Under the pieces are notes generated by a model that saw only the letters and a program-made list of their open reading frames with translations, had not been told where the DNA came from and made no database searches. From Pirellulales bacterium (GTDB lineage: Bacteria > Planctomycetota > Planctomycetia > Pirellulales > Thermoguttaceae), in assembly GCA_030605745.1 (NCBI GenBank), contig JAUWHT010000015.1:1-32501 (forward strand): DNA of 32,501 bases. Direction: 5' to 3'. Shown here piece after piece: positions 24,261 through 32,501 of this stretch (positions within the stretch are counted from its first letter, which is position 1; every line of letters begins with the position of its first letter). The position numbers were made by a program, and so were the translations under genes.

Positions 24261-27200
24261 GGGTGAGCTTGTCCAAAACCTGCGAGGTTGTCGCGATCTG
24301 GTCTTGTAGCTCTTTCAGGCTGTCGCGCTCCTTTTGGACGACGGTTGCGGGCGCCCGCTCGATGAAGTTCTTGTTCTCCAGATTCTTCTTCTTGTCGGCG
24401 ATCAACTTGTCCAGTTTCTCGAGTTCCTGCTTTTTGCGGGTAAATTCTGCTTCGACGTCGATTGAATCTGCCAGGTCGACATGCACGTTATCGCCAGCGG
24501 ATACCGTTGCACTGGCACACAATGGTGGCGCCTCAACGTCAGGACCAATTTCGGTAATCCGGGCATTTGCCATTGATTCGAAATAGGGCTTCATTGGTTC
24601 CGTTAGCATGGCTATCGACGAATGGCACGTGTTCGACACCCTAATTCTCACACTCGGCGCGATATTGTTTCGGCTCCGGATGTCGCGAATCGCCCGAAGC
24701 TTGTTCTGGAATACCACAAACTGGGCCTCGATCCGCGGGTCCTGCCTCTTCGCGTCGCTCTCGGGCCAGGGGGCGATCATAATGCTCTCGGCCGCCGGCT
24801 GCACCACGTTGATCCCTCGCTCAGGCGCCACTTCGGCCAACAACTGCCACACCTCTTCGGTAACAAACGGGATCATCGGATGCAGCAGCCGCAGCAGCGT
24901 GTCCAGCGTGTGGGCCAACACGCGCTGGGCAACCGTGCGACTTGCATCGTCCTGCAATCGGCCCTTCACCATTTCGACGAAGAAGCTGCAAAACTCGTCC
25001 CAGGCGAAGTCGTACAGCGTCCGGGCCGCGTCGGCGTACCGGTACTCGGCCAGCGAATCGGTCACCTGCCGGGTCACCGTCGAGAGCCGGCTTAGTATCC
25101 AGCGGTCCTCGACCGTCAGTTCCCGGTCGGCCACCACGCCGGGCGTGTACCCGTCGAGGTTCATAAGCGTGAACCGCGAGGCGTTCCACAGCTTGTTGCA
25201 GAAGTTACGCGCCAGCTCGAACCGATCGCTGACCACTGCTCCCCGGGGCAGTGCCTTGTCTTGCGGCTTTTCGGCCCATTGGGTGGAGAACTCCCCGCCG
25301 CACTGCTTGCACTTGATCCGCGGCAGCAGGCGATTGTCCCTGGTCTGCTCGATCAGTTTGCCGCAGTGCGGACACTCGAACTCGACCGGCATTCGGACGT
25401 CCTGCGTCTCGGTTGTCATGTAGGCCAGGCCGAACCGCAGCGAGTCGGCCCCGAACTTCTCGATCACGTCGAGCGGATCGACGCCGTTGCCCTTCGACTT
25501 CGACATGCTCTCTCCGTAGCCGTCGAGGATTTTCGGGTGGATGTAGACCTCCCTAAACGGCACCTCGCCCACGTTGTGCAACCCGGTCAGGACCATCCGT
25601 GCGACCCACAGCGTAATGATGTCGCGGCTGGTTATGAGCACATTGGTCGGGTAGAAGTATTTCAGGTCGTCGGTCTGCTCCGGCCAGCCGAGCGTGGAAT
25701 GCGGCCAAAGAGCGGAACTGAACCAGGTGTCCAAGACGTCGGGTTCGCGGTCGAACAGTCCATCTTTCTCAATCGCTTCGATTACCTCATGATCGTCTTC
25801 ATCCCGGACGCAAAGGAAGTAATATGTGACCTTTGGGTCTCGAACATTATCATGCTGTTGTTTCGGTGTGGGACTGCTTGCCCGCCGCGATTCCACGACC
25901 CGTCCCTCTTTGATCCAGCGATTGATCTTCGGTTGAAGTTCTTTTCGCCGCATGGATAATCGCTTCGTTTCATCCGGCTCGGTAAGACGCCTACTCAATC
26001 CCCACACCGGCAATTGGTGTCCCCACCAAAGCTGCCGGCTGATCGGCCAGTCGCGTTTCTCGCTGAGCCAGTCGAGATAGCCCTTGCTGTAGCGCGAGGG
26101 AATGATCCGCACGCGGCCATCCGAAACGGCATCCATCGCCGTCTGCGCGAGCCAATCCATCTTGACGAACCACTGGTCGGTCAAGAGCGGTTCGATGGGC
26201 GTTTTCGAGCGGTCGGAATGGGCCAGGTCGATCTGGCGGTCTTCGACCTTGACCAATAGGCCCTGCTCCTTAAGGTCGGCAACCACGTTCTCGCGCGACT
26301 CGGCCACCGTCTGTCCCTGGTACGGCCCGGCTTCAGCGCTCAGCGTGCCGTCGAGGTTGAGGATGTTGACCATCGGCAGGTTCTGCCGCAGGCCGACCTC
26401 GTAGTCGTTCGGGTCGTGTGCCGGGGTGATTTTTACGCAGCCGGTGCCCATCTCGGGCTTGGCCCACGGGTCGGCTATCAGCGGGATCTCACGCTCCACC
26501 AGCGGCAGCAACACCTTGCGACCGTCGGCGGCCATCTTCCGCAGTGTGAGCAGTTCGTCAAGCATTGTCTCGCGCCGCTTGCGCACGTCGTCAAGCTGGG
26601 CCTGAATCTCGGGCTTTTGCCGCTGCGGCACTGTGGCAAGCCGCGCTTTCAGGTCGGCCTCGGCCTTATCCAGCGCGGCGGCCGGGTCCGGATGGACCGC
26701 TACGGCCGTGTCGCCCAGCATCGTCTCCGGCCGCGTGGTGGCGATGGTCGCGTGCTTCGGCTCGCCCGGCTTCGGGTCGATCACCGGGTAGTTGAAGTAC
26801 CAGAAATGGCCTGAAACCGTCTCGTGAAATACCTCGTCGTCGCTGACGGCCGTTTGAAGCATCGTGTCCCAGTTTACCAGCCGCTTGCCACGGTAAATCA
26901 GCCCCTCCTTGAACAGACTGAAGAACGTGTGTCGGACCGCCCGGGCGCACATCGCATCCAGCGTGAACCGGGTCCGCTCCCAGTCGCAACTGCAACCCAT
27001 CTGCTTGAGTTGGCCCAGGATGCGGGCTTCGTACTCCTCCTTCCACTGCCAGATTCTTTCGACCAGACCCTTGCGTCCCAGCTCGTGCCGGGAGATTTTC
27101 TCCTCTTCCAACAGCCGCCGCTCGACGACCGCCTGGGTGGCAATGCCCGCGTGGTCGGTGCCGGGCATCCAGAGGGTCGCAAACCCCTGCATCCGCTTCT

Positions 27201-27420
27201 GCCGGATGAGGATATCCTGGAGCGTGTTGTTAAGCGCATGGCCCAGGTGTAGCGCCCCGGTGACGTTCGGCGGTGGGATGACGATGGTGTATGGCTTACG
27301 CTTCACATCTGGCCGGCTGTGAAAATAGCCCTTCTCCTTCCAGAACCGGTACCAACGGTCCCGGGCCGCCGCATGATCGTACTGCTTGGGCAGGTTACTG
27401 AATGACGGGTTGGTTGACAT
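24178..27420 (-). CDS. valS: Valyl-tRNA synthetase
   Basis: This 1080-residue class I synthetase shows 'IPPPNVTGALHLGHALNNTL' (HIGH motif as HLGH, residues 58-61), an editing (CP1) domain with an added coiled-coil insert (about 235-290), and SMSKSKGNGVDP (about 637; KMSKS variant). A zinc-ribbon insert (CPHC about 680, CKQC about 704) follows, and then the anticodon-binding domain and the C-terminal coiled coil that grips the tRNA. The natural protein should end near QVLDKLTR. Instead it runs on for 26 residues (LAAGLARRVSV, then RANRPQNNAPSKPGG) read from an 85-bp palindromic repeat that also supplies the stop. It follows cimA by 62 bases with no terminator between. Confidence 0.96.
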   Translation of the reverse strand: MSTNPSFSNLPKQYDHAAARDRWYRFWKEKGYFHSRPDVKRKPYTIVIPPPNVTGALHLGHALNNTLQDILIRQKRMQGFATLWMPGTDHAGIATQAVVERRLLEEEKISRHELGRKGLVERIWQWKEEYEARILGQLKQMGCSCDWERTRFTLDAMCARAVRHTFFSLFKEGLIYRGKRLVNWDTMLQTAVSDDEVFHETVSGHFWYFNYPVIDPKPGEPKHATIATTRPETMLGDTAVAVHPDPAAALDKAEADLKARLATVPQRQKPEIQAQLDDVRKRRETMLDELLTLRKMAADGRKVLLPLVEREIPLIADPWAKPEMGTGCVKITPAHDPNDYEVGLRQNLPMVNILNLDGTLSAEAGPYQGQTVAESRENVVADLKEQGLLVKVEDRQIDLAHSDRSKTPIEPLLTDQWFVKMDWLAQTAMDAVSDGRVRIIPSRYSKGYLDWLSEKRDWPISRQLWWGHQLPVWGLSRRLTEPDETKRLSMRRKELQPKINRWIKEGRVVESRRASSPTPKQQHDNVRDPKVTYYFLCVRDEDDHEVIEAIEKDGLFDREPDVLDTWFSSALWPHSTLGWPEQTDDLKYFYPTNVLITSRDIITLWVARMVLTGLHNVGEVPFREVYIHPKILDGYGESMSKSKGNGVDPLDVIEKFGADSLRFGLAYMTTETQDVRMPVEFECPHCGKLIEQTRDNRLLPRIKCKQCGGEFSTQWAEKPQDKALPRGAVVSDRFELARNFCNKLWNASRFTLMNLDGYTPGVVADRELTVEDRWILSRLSTVTRQVTDSLAEYRYADAARTLYDFAWDEFCSFFVEMVKGRLQDDASRTVAQRVLAHTLDTLLRLLHPMIPFVTEEVWQLLAEVAPERGINVVQPAAESIMIAPWPESDAKRQDPRIEAQFVVFQNKLRAIRDIRSRNNIAPSVRIRVSNTCHSSIAMLTEPMKPYFESMANARITEIGPDVEAPPLCASATVSAGDNVHVDLADSIDVEAEFTRKKQELEKLDKLIADKKKNLENKNFIERAPATVVQKERDSLKELQDQIATTSQVLDKLTRLAAGLARRVSVRANRPQNNAPSKPGG

Positions 27421-27466
27421 GGTGTTGTAAATCAAGGTGGCAATGAATTGCCACCCCCTCATCGCC

Positions 27467-27491
27467 TACTGACCACTGACCACTAACCACT
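27467..27491. repeat. 'ctgaccactgaccactaacc' simple repeat at the cimA stop
   Basis: This belongs to the same word family as 56-110 and 29058-29083. The cimA stop codon (27483-27485) falls within it. Confidence 0.8.
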
Positions 27492-29048
27492 CTCCTCATC
27501 TTTGTACAGTTTGTACTCGAAGCTGTCGACCAGTGCGATCCAACTTGCTTCGATGATGTTCTCGCTCACGCCGACGGTCCCCCAGACGTCGTCCTCGTCC
27601 TGGCTTTCGATAACTACGCGGACCACTGCGGCGGTGGCCGCCTCGGCATTGACCACGCGGACTTTGTAGTCGACCAGGTGCAGTTTTTCCAGGGCGGGAA
27701 AGCTGCCGTTTAATGCCTTCCGCATGGCTGCGTCTAGGGCGTTGATCGGGCCGTCGCCCTCAGCCACCTCGTGACGGAGCTTCTCGCCGATGCGGATCTT
27801 CACCGCGGCCTCGGTGATGATCCTCCCGTCGGCGTCGGTCTCCACGTCGACGTGGTACTTGAGCCGCTCGAAGTGTGGCCGAAACGTGCCCGCGCACTTA
27901 CGCACCAACAGATCGAACGAGCCGTCGGCCGCCTCGAATTGATAGCCGTCGTTTTCCATGAAGACTACCCGGGCGAGAATCTTGTCCATCAGCTTCGAGT
28001 CGGGCCGGATGTCGAGCCGGCCGGTCAGGGCCTTGATGTTGGCCCGCCCCGAAAGTTCGCTCAGCAGCACGCGGCGTTCGTTGCCCACCTGCTGCGGGTC
28101 GATGTGTTCGTAGCTGGCCGTGCTGCGGGCAACGGCGCTGACGTGTGTGCCCCCCTTGTGCGCAAAAGCGCTCTTGCCCACAAAAGGCTGGTGCGTGCGG
28201 AAGTTCATGTTGACCATCTCGTAGACGTATCGCGAGAGTTCAGTCAGGTGCGATATGTGTTCGGGCCCGAGCACCTCGTACCCCTTCTTGATGCTCAGGT
28301 TGGCAATGACCGAGATCAGGTCGGCGTTGCCGCAGCGTTCGCCGAAACCGTTGACGGTCCCCTGCACGTGGGTCGCACCGGCGTCGACGGCGGCCAACGT
28401 GTTGGCCACCGCCAGGTCGCAGTCGTTGTGACAATGGATGCCAACCGGCACGGGCAGCGCGTCGACGGCGGCCCGGGTGATCCGGGCGATCTCTTCGGGC
28501 ATTCCGCCGCCGTTTGTATCGCACAACACTACCAGCCGGGCGCCCGCCTCAGCGGCGGTTCGCAACGCACTAATCGCATACTCCGGATCGGCCTTCCAGC
28601 CATCGAAGCAGTGCTCGGCGTCGAAGATCACCTGGCGACCGATCTCGACCAGCAGCCGGATACTCTCGTCGATCATCGACAGGTTCTCTGCCAGGCTGGT
28701 TCGCAGCACCTCGGCCACGTGGAAGGGCGACGTCTTGCCGACCAGCGTGATCACCGCGGCGCCGGACTCCAGCAGGGCGTTGAGTCCCGGGTCGTCTTCA
28801 GGTCGGACCGCCTTACGGCGGGTCATGCCGAACGCGCAGACCTTGGCATGTTTCAGGTCCATCTGGCCGGCGCGCTGGAAGTATTGCGAATCCTTCTCGT
28901 TGCTGGCCGGATAGCCACCTTCGACGTAGTCGAACCGCAGGCTATCGAGCCGCTCGGTCAGCGAGAGCTTGTCCTGCAACGAGAAGTCGATCCCTTCGGC
29001 CTGCGAGCCGTCGCGGAGTGTGGTGTCGTAGATTTCGATGTGACGCAT
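27483..29048 (-). CDS. cimA: Citramalate synthase (LeuA/CimA family)
   Basis: This 521-residue enzyme condenses acetyl-CoA with pyruvate (citramalate, isoleucine route). It begins 'MRHIEIYDTTLRDGSQAEGI' with the catalytic Arg-Asp, has the metal-binding HCHNDCDLAVANTL, 'GTVNGFGERCGNADL', and 'HKGGTHVSAVARSTASYEHI'. The C-terminal allosteric domain contains 'ALDAAMRKALNGSFPALEKL'. These fit the long CimA subgroup better than LeuA. The upstream leader peptide with Ile and Val codons independently points to isoleucine control. The start at ATG 29048 agrees with the family, but there is no ribosome site, because a simple repeat precedes it. Confidence 0.9.
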   Translation of the reverse strand: MRHIEIYDTTLRDGSQAEGIDFSLQDKLSLTERLDSLRFDYVEGGYPASNEKDSQYFQRAGQMDLKHAKVCAFGMTRRKAVRPEDDPGLNALLESGAAVITLVGKTSPFHVAEVLRTSLAENLSMIDESIRLLVEIGRQVIFDAEHCFDGWKADPEYAISALRTAAEAGARLVVLCDTNGGGMPEEIARITRAAVDALPVPVGIHCHNDCDLAVANTLAAVDAGATHVQGTVNGFGERCGNADLISVIANLSIKKGYEVLGPEHISHLTELSRYVYEMVNMNFRTHQPFVGKSAFAHKGGTHVSAVARSTASYEHIDPQQVGNERRVLLSELSGRANIKALTGRLDIRPDSKLMDKILARVVFMENDGYQFEAADGSFDLLVRKCAGTFRPHFERLKYHVDVETDADGRIITEAAVKIRIGEKLRHEVAEGDGPINALDAAMRKALNGSFPALEKLHLVDYKVRVVNAEAATAAVVRVVIESQDEDDVWGTVGVSENIIEASWIALVDSFEYKLYKDEESG

Positions 29049-29057
29049 GGTAGGGGT

Positions 29058-29083
29058 TAGTGGATAGTGGATAGTGGATAGTG
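29058..29083. repeat. 'tagtggatagtggatagtgg' simple repeat before cimA
   Basis: Three tandem 'tagtgga' words ending 10 bases before the cimA start codon. It is the reverse complement of the 56-110 family. Confidence 0.85.
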
Positions 29084-29112
29084 TGGGCCGCTGTGCCCTC
29101 ACGGCGGTGCAC

Positions 29113-29143
29113 AAAAAAACCCTCAGGCCGGTCGGCCTCAGGG
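29113..29143 (-). terminator. Attenuator terminator upstream of cimA
   Basis: On the minus strand CCCTGAGGCCG pairs with CGGCCTGAGGG (one G-G mismatch) and is followed by seven T (29119-29113). It lies between the leader peptide and cimA, 64 bases before the cimA ATG, so it can stop transcription before the gene is reached. Confidence 0.85.
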
Positions 29144-29186
29144 CTGCTGTTCGTCGGTCTTCTGCCGGTCCGAAGCCCTTAAGGCC
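29134..29186 (-). promoter_or_regulatory. Antiterminator pairing in the cimA leader
   Basis: GGCCTTAAGGGCT (29186-29174), which contains the leader stop codon, can pair with AGCCCTGAGGCC (29145-29134), the 5' arm of the terminator. This gives 12 pairs with one bulged A and one G-T. Formation would prevent the terminator. A ribosome that finishes the leader would cover the first strand, whereas one stalled at the Ile codons (29197-29205) would leave it free. Confidence 0.75.
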
Positions 29187-29274
29187 GCACCTCCTGAATA
29201 ATAATGACCACAATCGCGCCAACGCCAAAGGCACTGACGAGGTCGTGTATCGGACTGGAAAGGCAGGCTTGCAT
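29179..29274 (-). CDS. Leader peptide of the cimA attenuator
   Basis: This is a 31-codon frame, ATG at 29274 to TAA at 29179. Residues 20-31 are AIVVIIIQEVRP: three consecutive ATT (Ile) codons preceded by ATT-GTG-GTC (Ile-Val-Val), six branched-chain codons in a row just before the stop. This resembles the enterobacterial ilvGMEDA leader, which also ends in a Val/Ile run. GGAG lies 7 bases before the ATG. The peptide itself needs no function, since translation through the Ile/Val run reports tRNA charging. It is transcribed toward cimA, with the terminator 35 bases beyond its stop. Confidence 0.8.
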   Translation of the reverse strand: MQACLSSPIHDLVSAFGVGAIVVIIIQEVRP

Positions 29275-29314
29275 TGTCCGGCTCCGGCTGACTAAGCATA
29301 ACTACAATTAAATA

Positions 29315-29343
29315 AGTTTACAGCATACCTCCGCGCGTGTCAA
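29315..29343 (-). promoter_or_regulatory. Sigma70-like promoter of the cimA leader
   Basis: On the minus strand TTGACA (29343-29338), a 17-base spacer and TAAACT (29320-29315). Transcription would start near 29308, giving a leader of about 195 bases to the end of the terminator. The remaining stretch 29344-29452 shows only a weak small hairpin (ACGC/GCGT followed by T4) near the ftsK stop. Confidence 0.75.
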
Positions 29344-29452
29344 CCCTGGCAACACATTGCCCCTCTGCACGGGGGTTTCGTTCATGAAGCATTACCCCTT
29401 CCCAGCAGACTGTCTGTAGAAAGGAAAAACGCTCCTGCGTCAAACCCTCCGA

Positions 29453-32047
29453 CTACGCGCTCTCCGCCGCCCAGTGCTCTTCCTCTTCTTCCGTTTCGCC
29501 GTCTTCCAGGTCATCTTCGTTGTACTCCTCTTCGTCCTCGTCCTCGCTTTCGTCAACCGGCTCTTCGTCGTAGTCTTCTTCCTCGAACTCTGCGTCGAGC
29601 ACGTTGGGCTGCTCGAATTCCGATTCGCGCTGCTCTTCGGGCGGGCTGAGCAGGATCTTGTTGCTGCGCCGCGGCTTGGGCGCGGCGGGCTTCCCTGCCG
29701 GCGCCTGGCCGCTCATCGCTTCCCAGTCTTCCAGGCTGATGAGGACGTCGCGGGCTTGCGAGCCGTTGTATGGTCCGACGATGCCGTCCTCGGCCATGTA
29801 GTCGATCAGCCGTGCTGCCCGGCCGTAGCCGATGCCCAGTGCCCGTTGCAGCAGCGACACGCTACCGCGTCCTTCGCGGACCACCAGGTCCACGGCCGTT
29901 TCGTAAAGATCGTCGCGGCTGGTCAGTTGCGGTCCTTCCCCTTCAGGCTCCCTGGCCTTCAACTGGACCAGCTCCTTGACGAATTGCGGCTCGGAGGTGG
30001 CCACCGCTGCGATCACGCGCGAAATCTCGTCGTCGCTGAGGAACGTCCCCTGGCCGCGTATCAGCGTGCTGGTGCCGGGCCAGAGGAACAGCATGTCGCC
30101 GTTGCCCAGCAACTTGTCGGCGCCCATCTCGTCGAGCACCACGCGGCTGTCGGTGCGGCTGGCCACCTGGAAGGAAATCCGGGCGGGAAGGTTCGATTTG
30201 ATCAGTCCGGTGATCACATCCACGCTCGGTTTCTGGGTGGCCATCACCAGATGGATGCCCACCGCTCGGCTCTTCTGGGCCAGGCGGATGATGTGCGTCT
30301 CCACCTCCTTGGCGGAGGTCATCATCAGGTCGGCCATCTCGTCGACGAACATCACCACGTAGGGGATATGGGTGGGGATGCGCTTCTGCTCTTCTTCGTC
30401 TTGGGGCTGCATCCGCTCGATCAACTCCTCCCGGCCCAACTGGTTGTAGACGCTGATGTGCCGCACGCCGGCCCGGGCCAGCAACTCGTACCGCTCCTCC
30501 ATCTTATCCACCGCCCAGGCCAGGATCGCCTCGGCCTTGCGCATGTCGGTTACCACCGGGTGCATCAGGTGCGGCAACCTGCTGTAGGGGCTCAGTTCGA
30601 CCATCTTCGGGTCGATCAACAGCAGGCGGACCTCGTCGGGGCGGCGGGTCATCAGTATCGAAACAATCATCGAGTTCAGGCAGACGCTCTTGCCGGTGCC
30701 CGTCCGCCCGGCAATCAGCAGGTGCGGCAGGCTCGCCAGGTCGATCACCATCGGATTGCCCGCCACGTCCTTGCCCAGGTACAGCGGGATCCGCATCTTC
30801 TGTGTCTTGCCGTTGGTCTCTTCGATCACCTCGCGGAGTCGGACCAGTTGCCGCTGGCCGTTGGGTACCTCGACGCCCACGGTGTTCTTGCCGGGGATCG
30901 GTGCCACGATCCGCACGCTGGGTACCCGCAGGGCAATGGCCAGGTCGTCGGCCAGCGAGGTGATTTTGCTCAGACGCAGGCCGGCTTCCAGCTCGACCTC
31001 GAACTGGGCGATCACCGGCCCCGTCTGAATCTCGACCACGCGCACGTGGAAGCCGAACTCCTGGAAGGTCTTTTCCAGTATCTTGGCCTTGCGGCGGACC
31101 TCCTTTTCGTGCTCATCGAAGCAGAACTGCTCGCTTTCCAGCAGTAGATCCGCGGCCGGCAACTCGTAGTCGGACGCATCGTCGGCCGCGGCGGCCTCGA
31201 TTTCCTCGATCACCTCATCACGCTGGGTTTTCTTCGGCCTTTTGATCCGCAGCATGGTGGTCAGCGATTTTCGTGTCGGCCGTGACTCGGCTGCTTCTTC
31301 CTGTTGCTCGTTCTCCTCCTCCATTTTCGCTTCGTCCGGCCCTGGCCTCTCTTCCTCTTTGCCGTCGGCAGGTCGGCCCCCGATGTGGACGGCGAGCTTC
31401 TCCTGGCCATACTCCGGGGCGTCTTTCCAGCGGTCGACGGCGGATCGCTTGCGGCCGAGTTTTTGGGCGTAGCCCACGCTCACCTGCATCAGTCCGCGCC
31501 CCAGCTCCTGGACGGGTTTGCCGATCAAAAGGGCGAAGACGTGGATCAGCACATAGTCGGTGCACAACAGCAGTCCCCCGAGGATCATGCTCAGCGTGAG
31601 GATATAGGCGCCCACGCTGGCGAAGTTCATTTCCATCAGTCCCCGCCCGGCGGCGCCGAGGTATCCACCCGATCCGATCACCGGCCCCGGCGAAAGCTGC
31701 GGCAGGGCCATGGCGGCCAAGGTGCTGACGCCGACAAGCGATAGCAGCCATCCGCCGGCGCGCAGCACCGGCTGATCAACCGTCCGCCGGGTGAGCAACA
31801 CGGCATCCAGCGCGACCAGCGAAAACAACAGGTAGTAGGCGCCCAGTCCGAAGGCGCAAAAGAGCATCCGGCTGACCAGGACCCCGGAATGGCCGCAGAC
31901 ATTGAGCGTTTCGGCACGTTCGGGAAAGACGAGCTTGCTGGGCGGGTCGGCCGGGTCGTAACTGAACAACGCCGCCGCCAGAAAGATACTCAGCGCAAGC
32001 AGCCCCAGTGCGAACAGATCGAGTTGCACGTTGCGATGTTCGAGCAT
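29453..32047 (-). CDS. ftsK: DNA translocase FtsK
   Basis: This 864-residue membrane-anchored DNA motor for chromosome segregation at the septum begins 'MLEHRNVQLDLFALGLLALS' and has about four membrane helices in the first 190 residues. A charged linker (about 200-330) follows. The motor has 'GRTGTGKSVCLNSMIVSIL' (Walker A, about 445) and 'YVVMFVDEMADLMM' (Walker B). The winged-helix gamma domain ('SLLQRALGIGYGRAARLIDY' and MAEDGIVGP) reads KOPS-type sites. An exceptional tail of about 45 residues, mostly Glu/Asp, ends the protein. The start 32047 puts the first membrane helix near the N-terminus; the longer frame adds 77 basic non-family residues. A possible promoter is TTGCCA-N17-TACTTA at 32177-32149. 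Confidence 0.95.
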   Translation of the reverse strand: MLEHRNVQLDLFALGLLALSIFLAAALFSYDPADPPSKLVFPERAETLNVCGHSGVLVSRMLFCAFGLGAYYLLFSLVALDAVLLTRRTVDQPVLRAGGWLLSLVGVSTLAAMALPQLSPGPVIGSGGYLGAAGRGLMEMNFASVGAYILTLSMILGGLLLCTDYVLIHVFALLIGKPVQELGRGLMQVSVGYAQKLGRKRSAVDRWKDAPEYGQEKLAVHIGGRPADGKEEERPGPDEAKMEEENEQQEEAAESRPTRKSLTTMLRIKRPKKTQRDEVIEEIEAAAADDASDYELPAADLLLESEQFCFDEHEKEVRRKAKILEKTFQEFGFHVRVVEIQTGPVIAQFEVELEAGLRLSKITSLADDLAIALRVPSVRIVAPIPGKNTVGVEVPNGQRQLVRLREVIEETNGKTQKMRIPLYLGKDVAGNPMVIDLASLPHLLIAGRTGTGKSVCLNSMIVSILMTRRPDEVRLLLIDPKMVELSPYSRLPHLMHPVVTDMRKAEAILAWAVDKMEERYELLARAGVRHISVYNQLGREELIERMQPQDEEEQKRIPTHIPYVVMFVDEMADLMMTSAKEVETHIIRLAQKSRAVGIHLVMATQKPSVDVITGLIKSNLPARISFQVASRTDSRVVLDEMGADKLLGNGDMLFLWPGTSTLIRGQGTFLSDDEISRVIAAVATSEPQFVKELVQLKAREPEGEGPQLTSRDDLYETAVDLVVREGRGSVSLLQRALGIGYGRAARLIDYMAEDGIVGPYNGSQARDVLISLEDWEAMSGQAPAGKPAAPKPRRSNKILLSPPEEQRESEFEQPNVLDAEFEEEDYDEEPVDESEDEDEEEYNEDDLEDGETEEEEEHWAAESA

Positions 32048-32463
32048 CGACGCGAGTGCCCTGTCGGTGCGAAATCCGGCCGCCCGAGTTCCGGCGGCCG
32101 ACTTAGCCTGGGCGCGTCCATGCCCAACCAAACTCCTGCTACTTGACCTAAGTATCGGCCACGCCGGCACTTGGCAATTAGGCCCGCACCGCCGGGCCGT
32201 CCCATTTGCCGGGCGGGCACCACGTGCAAGACCCCTCTGCCGCATACAACCGGCAGGAAGGGCGCCGGCTACAGGCAAGGCGGCAGTTGGTGGGCAGCTT
32301 CAGCGAGCACTGGGAGTGAAAATAGCGGTGGGAAGGGATATAGGGATTGGTGGATATTGCAAATTGGGTAGTGCCTCATGATGTTGGCAAGAAATAGCGG
32401 GGTTGTTATGCTATTGCCTCTCCTGTTGCGCCTAAATGTGCTAGCAGTGCAAGGAGGCTGGCG
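32048..32463. other. Divergent intergenic region between ftsK and the edge gene
   Basis: Apart from the weak ftsK promoter candidate at 32149-32177 I see no gene, RNA or strong repeat here. Several frames are open because of high GC but none has a recognisable protein. Confidence 0.4.
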
Positions 32464-32501
32464 ATGGCAAGGAAAGATCGGAGCAACCAGCACAATGGTG
32501 C
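32464..32501 (+). CDS. Start of an unidentified gene, cut by the window edge
   Basis: ATG at 32464 is preceded by a strong AAGGAGG (32451-32457) at 6 bases. The visible product is MARKDRSNQHNG, basic and polar. Too little is present to identify it. Confidence 0.45.
   Translation, partial: MARKDRSNQHNG

Noticed and set aside
27421..27482. T-box riboswitch before valS
   Set aside because: The gap is only 62 bases and lacks the T-box sequence and a terminator.
27771..29060. 429-codon open frame antisense to cimA
   Set aside because: Composition is typical of an antisense shadow, and cimA is well supported.
28960..29234. N-terminal extension of cimA reading back through the attenuator
   Set aside because: The frame is open to 29234 but the extra residues are not family-like, and the terminator hairpin and leader peptide occupy that DNA.
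29274..29310. Alternative leader frame starting ATGCTTAGTCAG upstream of the chosen one
   Set aside because: It reads through the region in another frame without the Ile/Val run and has no ribosome site as well placed as the GGAG before 29274.
29474..31147. 557-codon open frame antisense to ftsK
   Set aside because: Opposite-strand shadow rich in His/Gln/Leu, with no domain and no ribosome site. The ftsK motor motifs are intact on the other strand.

Overview
The window is a high-GC, gene-dense bacterial chromosome segment, and I read it as Planctomycetes (Pirellulales-like). The grounds are the small basic DUF6800-type protein at 23.8-24.0 kb, separate coaC and coaB genes next to rpoZ and gmk, a valyl-tRNA synthetase with a zinc-ribbon insert, a PEP-CTERM surface protein, and many short palindromic or simple repeats between genes. 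This lineage call is inferred from protein character, since no rRNA gene is present. I see no tRNA, rRNA or CRISPR array.

Layout. 0-6 kb is accessory. It holds scattered simple repeats, a DUF6883/DUF4926 pair, a 64-66 bp tandem array, a PEP-CTERM beta-propeller protein with a clear terminator, a remnant of an IS200-like (RAYT) transposase inside perfect 14-bp inverted repeats, a URO-D family enzyme, and a nucleotidyltransferase gene overlapping a small ORF. 5.9-14.2 kb is a housekeeping block on the minus strand: pfkA, a PfkB-family kinase, coaB, coaC, rpoZ, gmk, yicC, an orphan hicB, secG, tpiA and pheA. 14.5-19.25 kb carries dnaK and clpB on the plus strand. 19.4-22.4 kb is a more AT-rich three-gene operon (Ser/Thr kinase, candidate restriction endonuclease, D12-class adenine methyltransferase), likely a restriction or defence island. 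22.7-24.0 kb has a DUF433 antitoxin whose DUF5615 toxin is destroyed by a palindromic repeat, a pseudopilin-like protein and the DUF6800 protein. 24.2-29.3 kb is valS and cimA behind a leader-peptide attenuator. 29.45-32.05 kb is ftsK, and a new gene begins at the right edge.

The strongest regulatory finding is upstream of cimA (citramalate synthase, isoleucine pathway). In order it has a sigma70-like promoter, a 31-codon leader peptide containing Ile-Val-Val-Ile-Ile-Ile, an antiterminator segment covering the leader stop codon, and a hairpin followed by T7. This is the logic of the enterobacterial ilv attenuators. The next gene after cimA on the same strand is valS, so one attenuator sensing Ile/Val-tRNA charging may control both.

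A second theme is that repeats reach into gene boundaries. An 85-bp palindrome encodes the last 26 residues and stop codon of ValS, and simple repeats supply the stop codons of coaB and cimA or abut the start codons of coaB and cimA. A decayed palindrome copy sits where the DUF5615 toxin is cut off.
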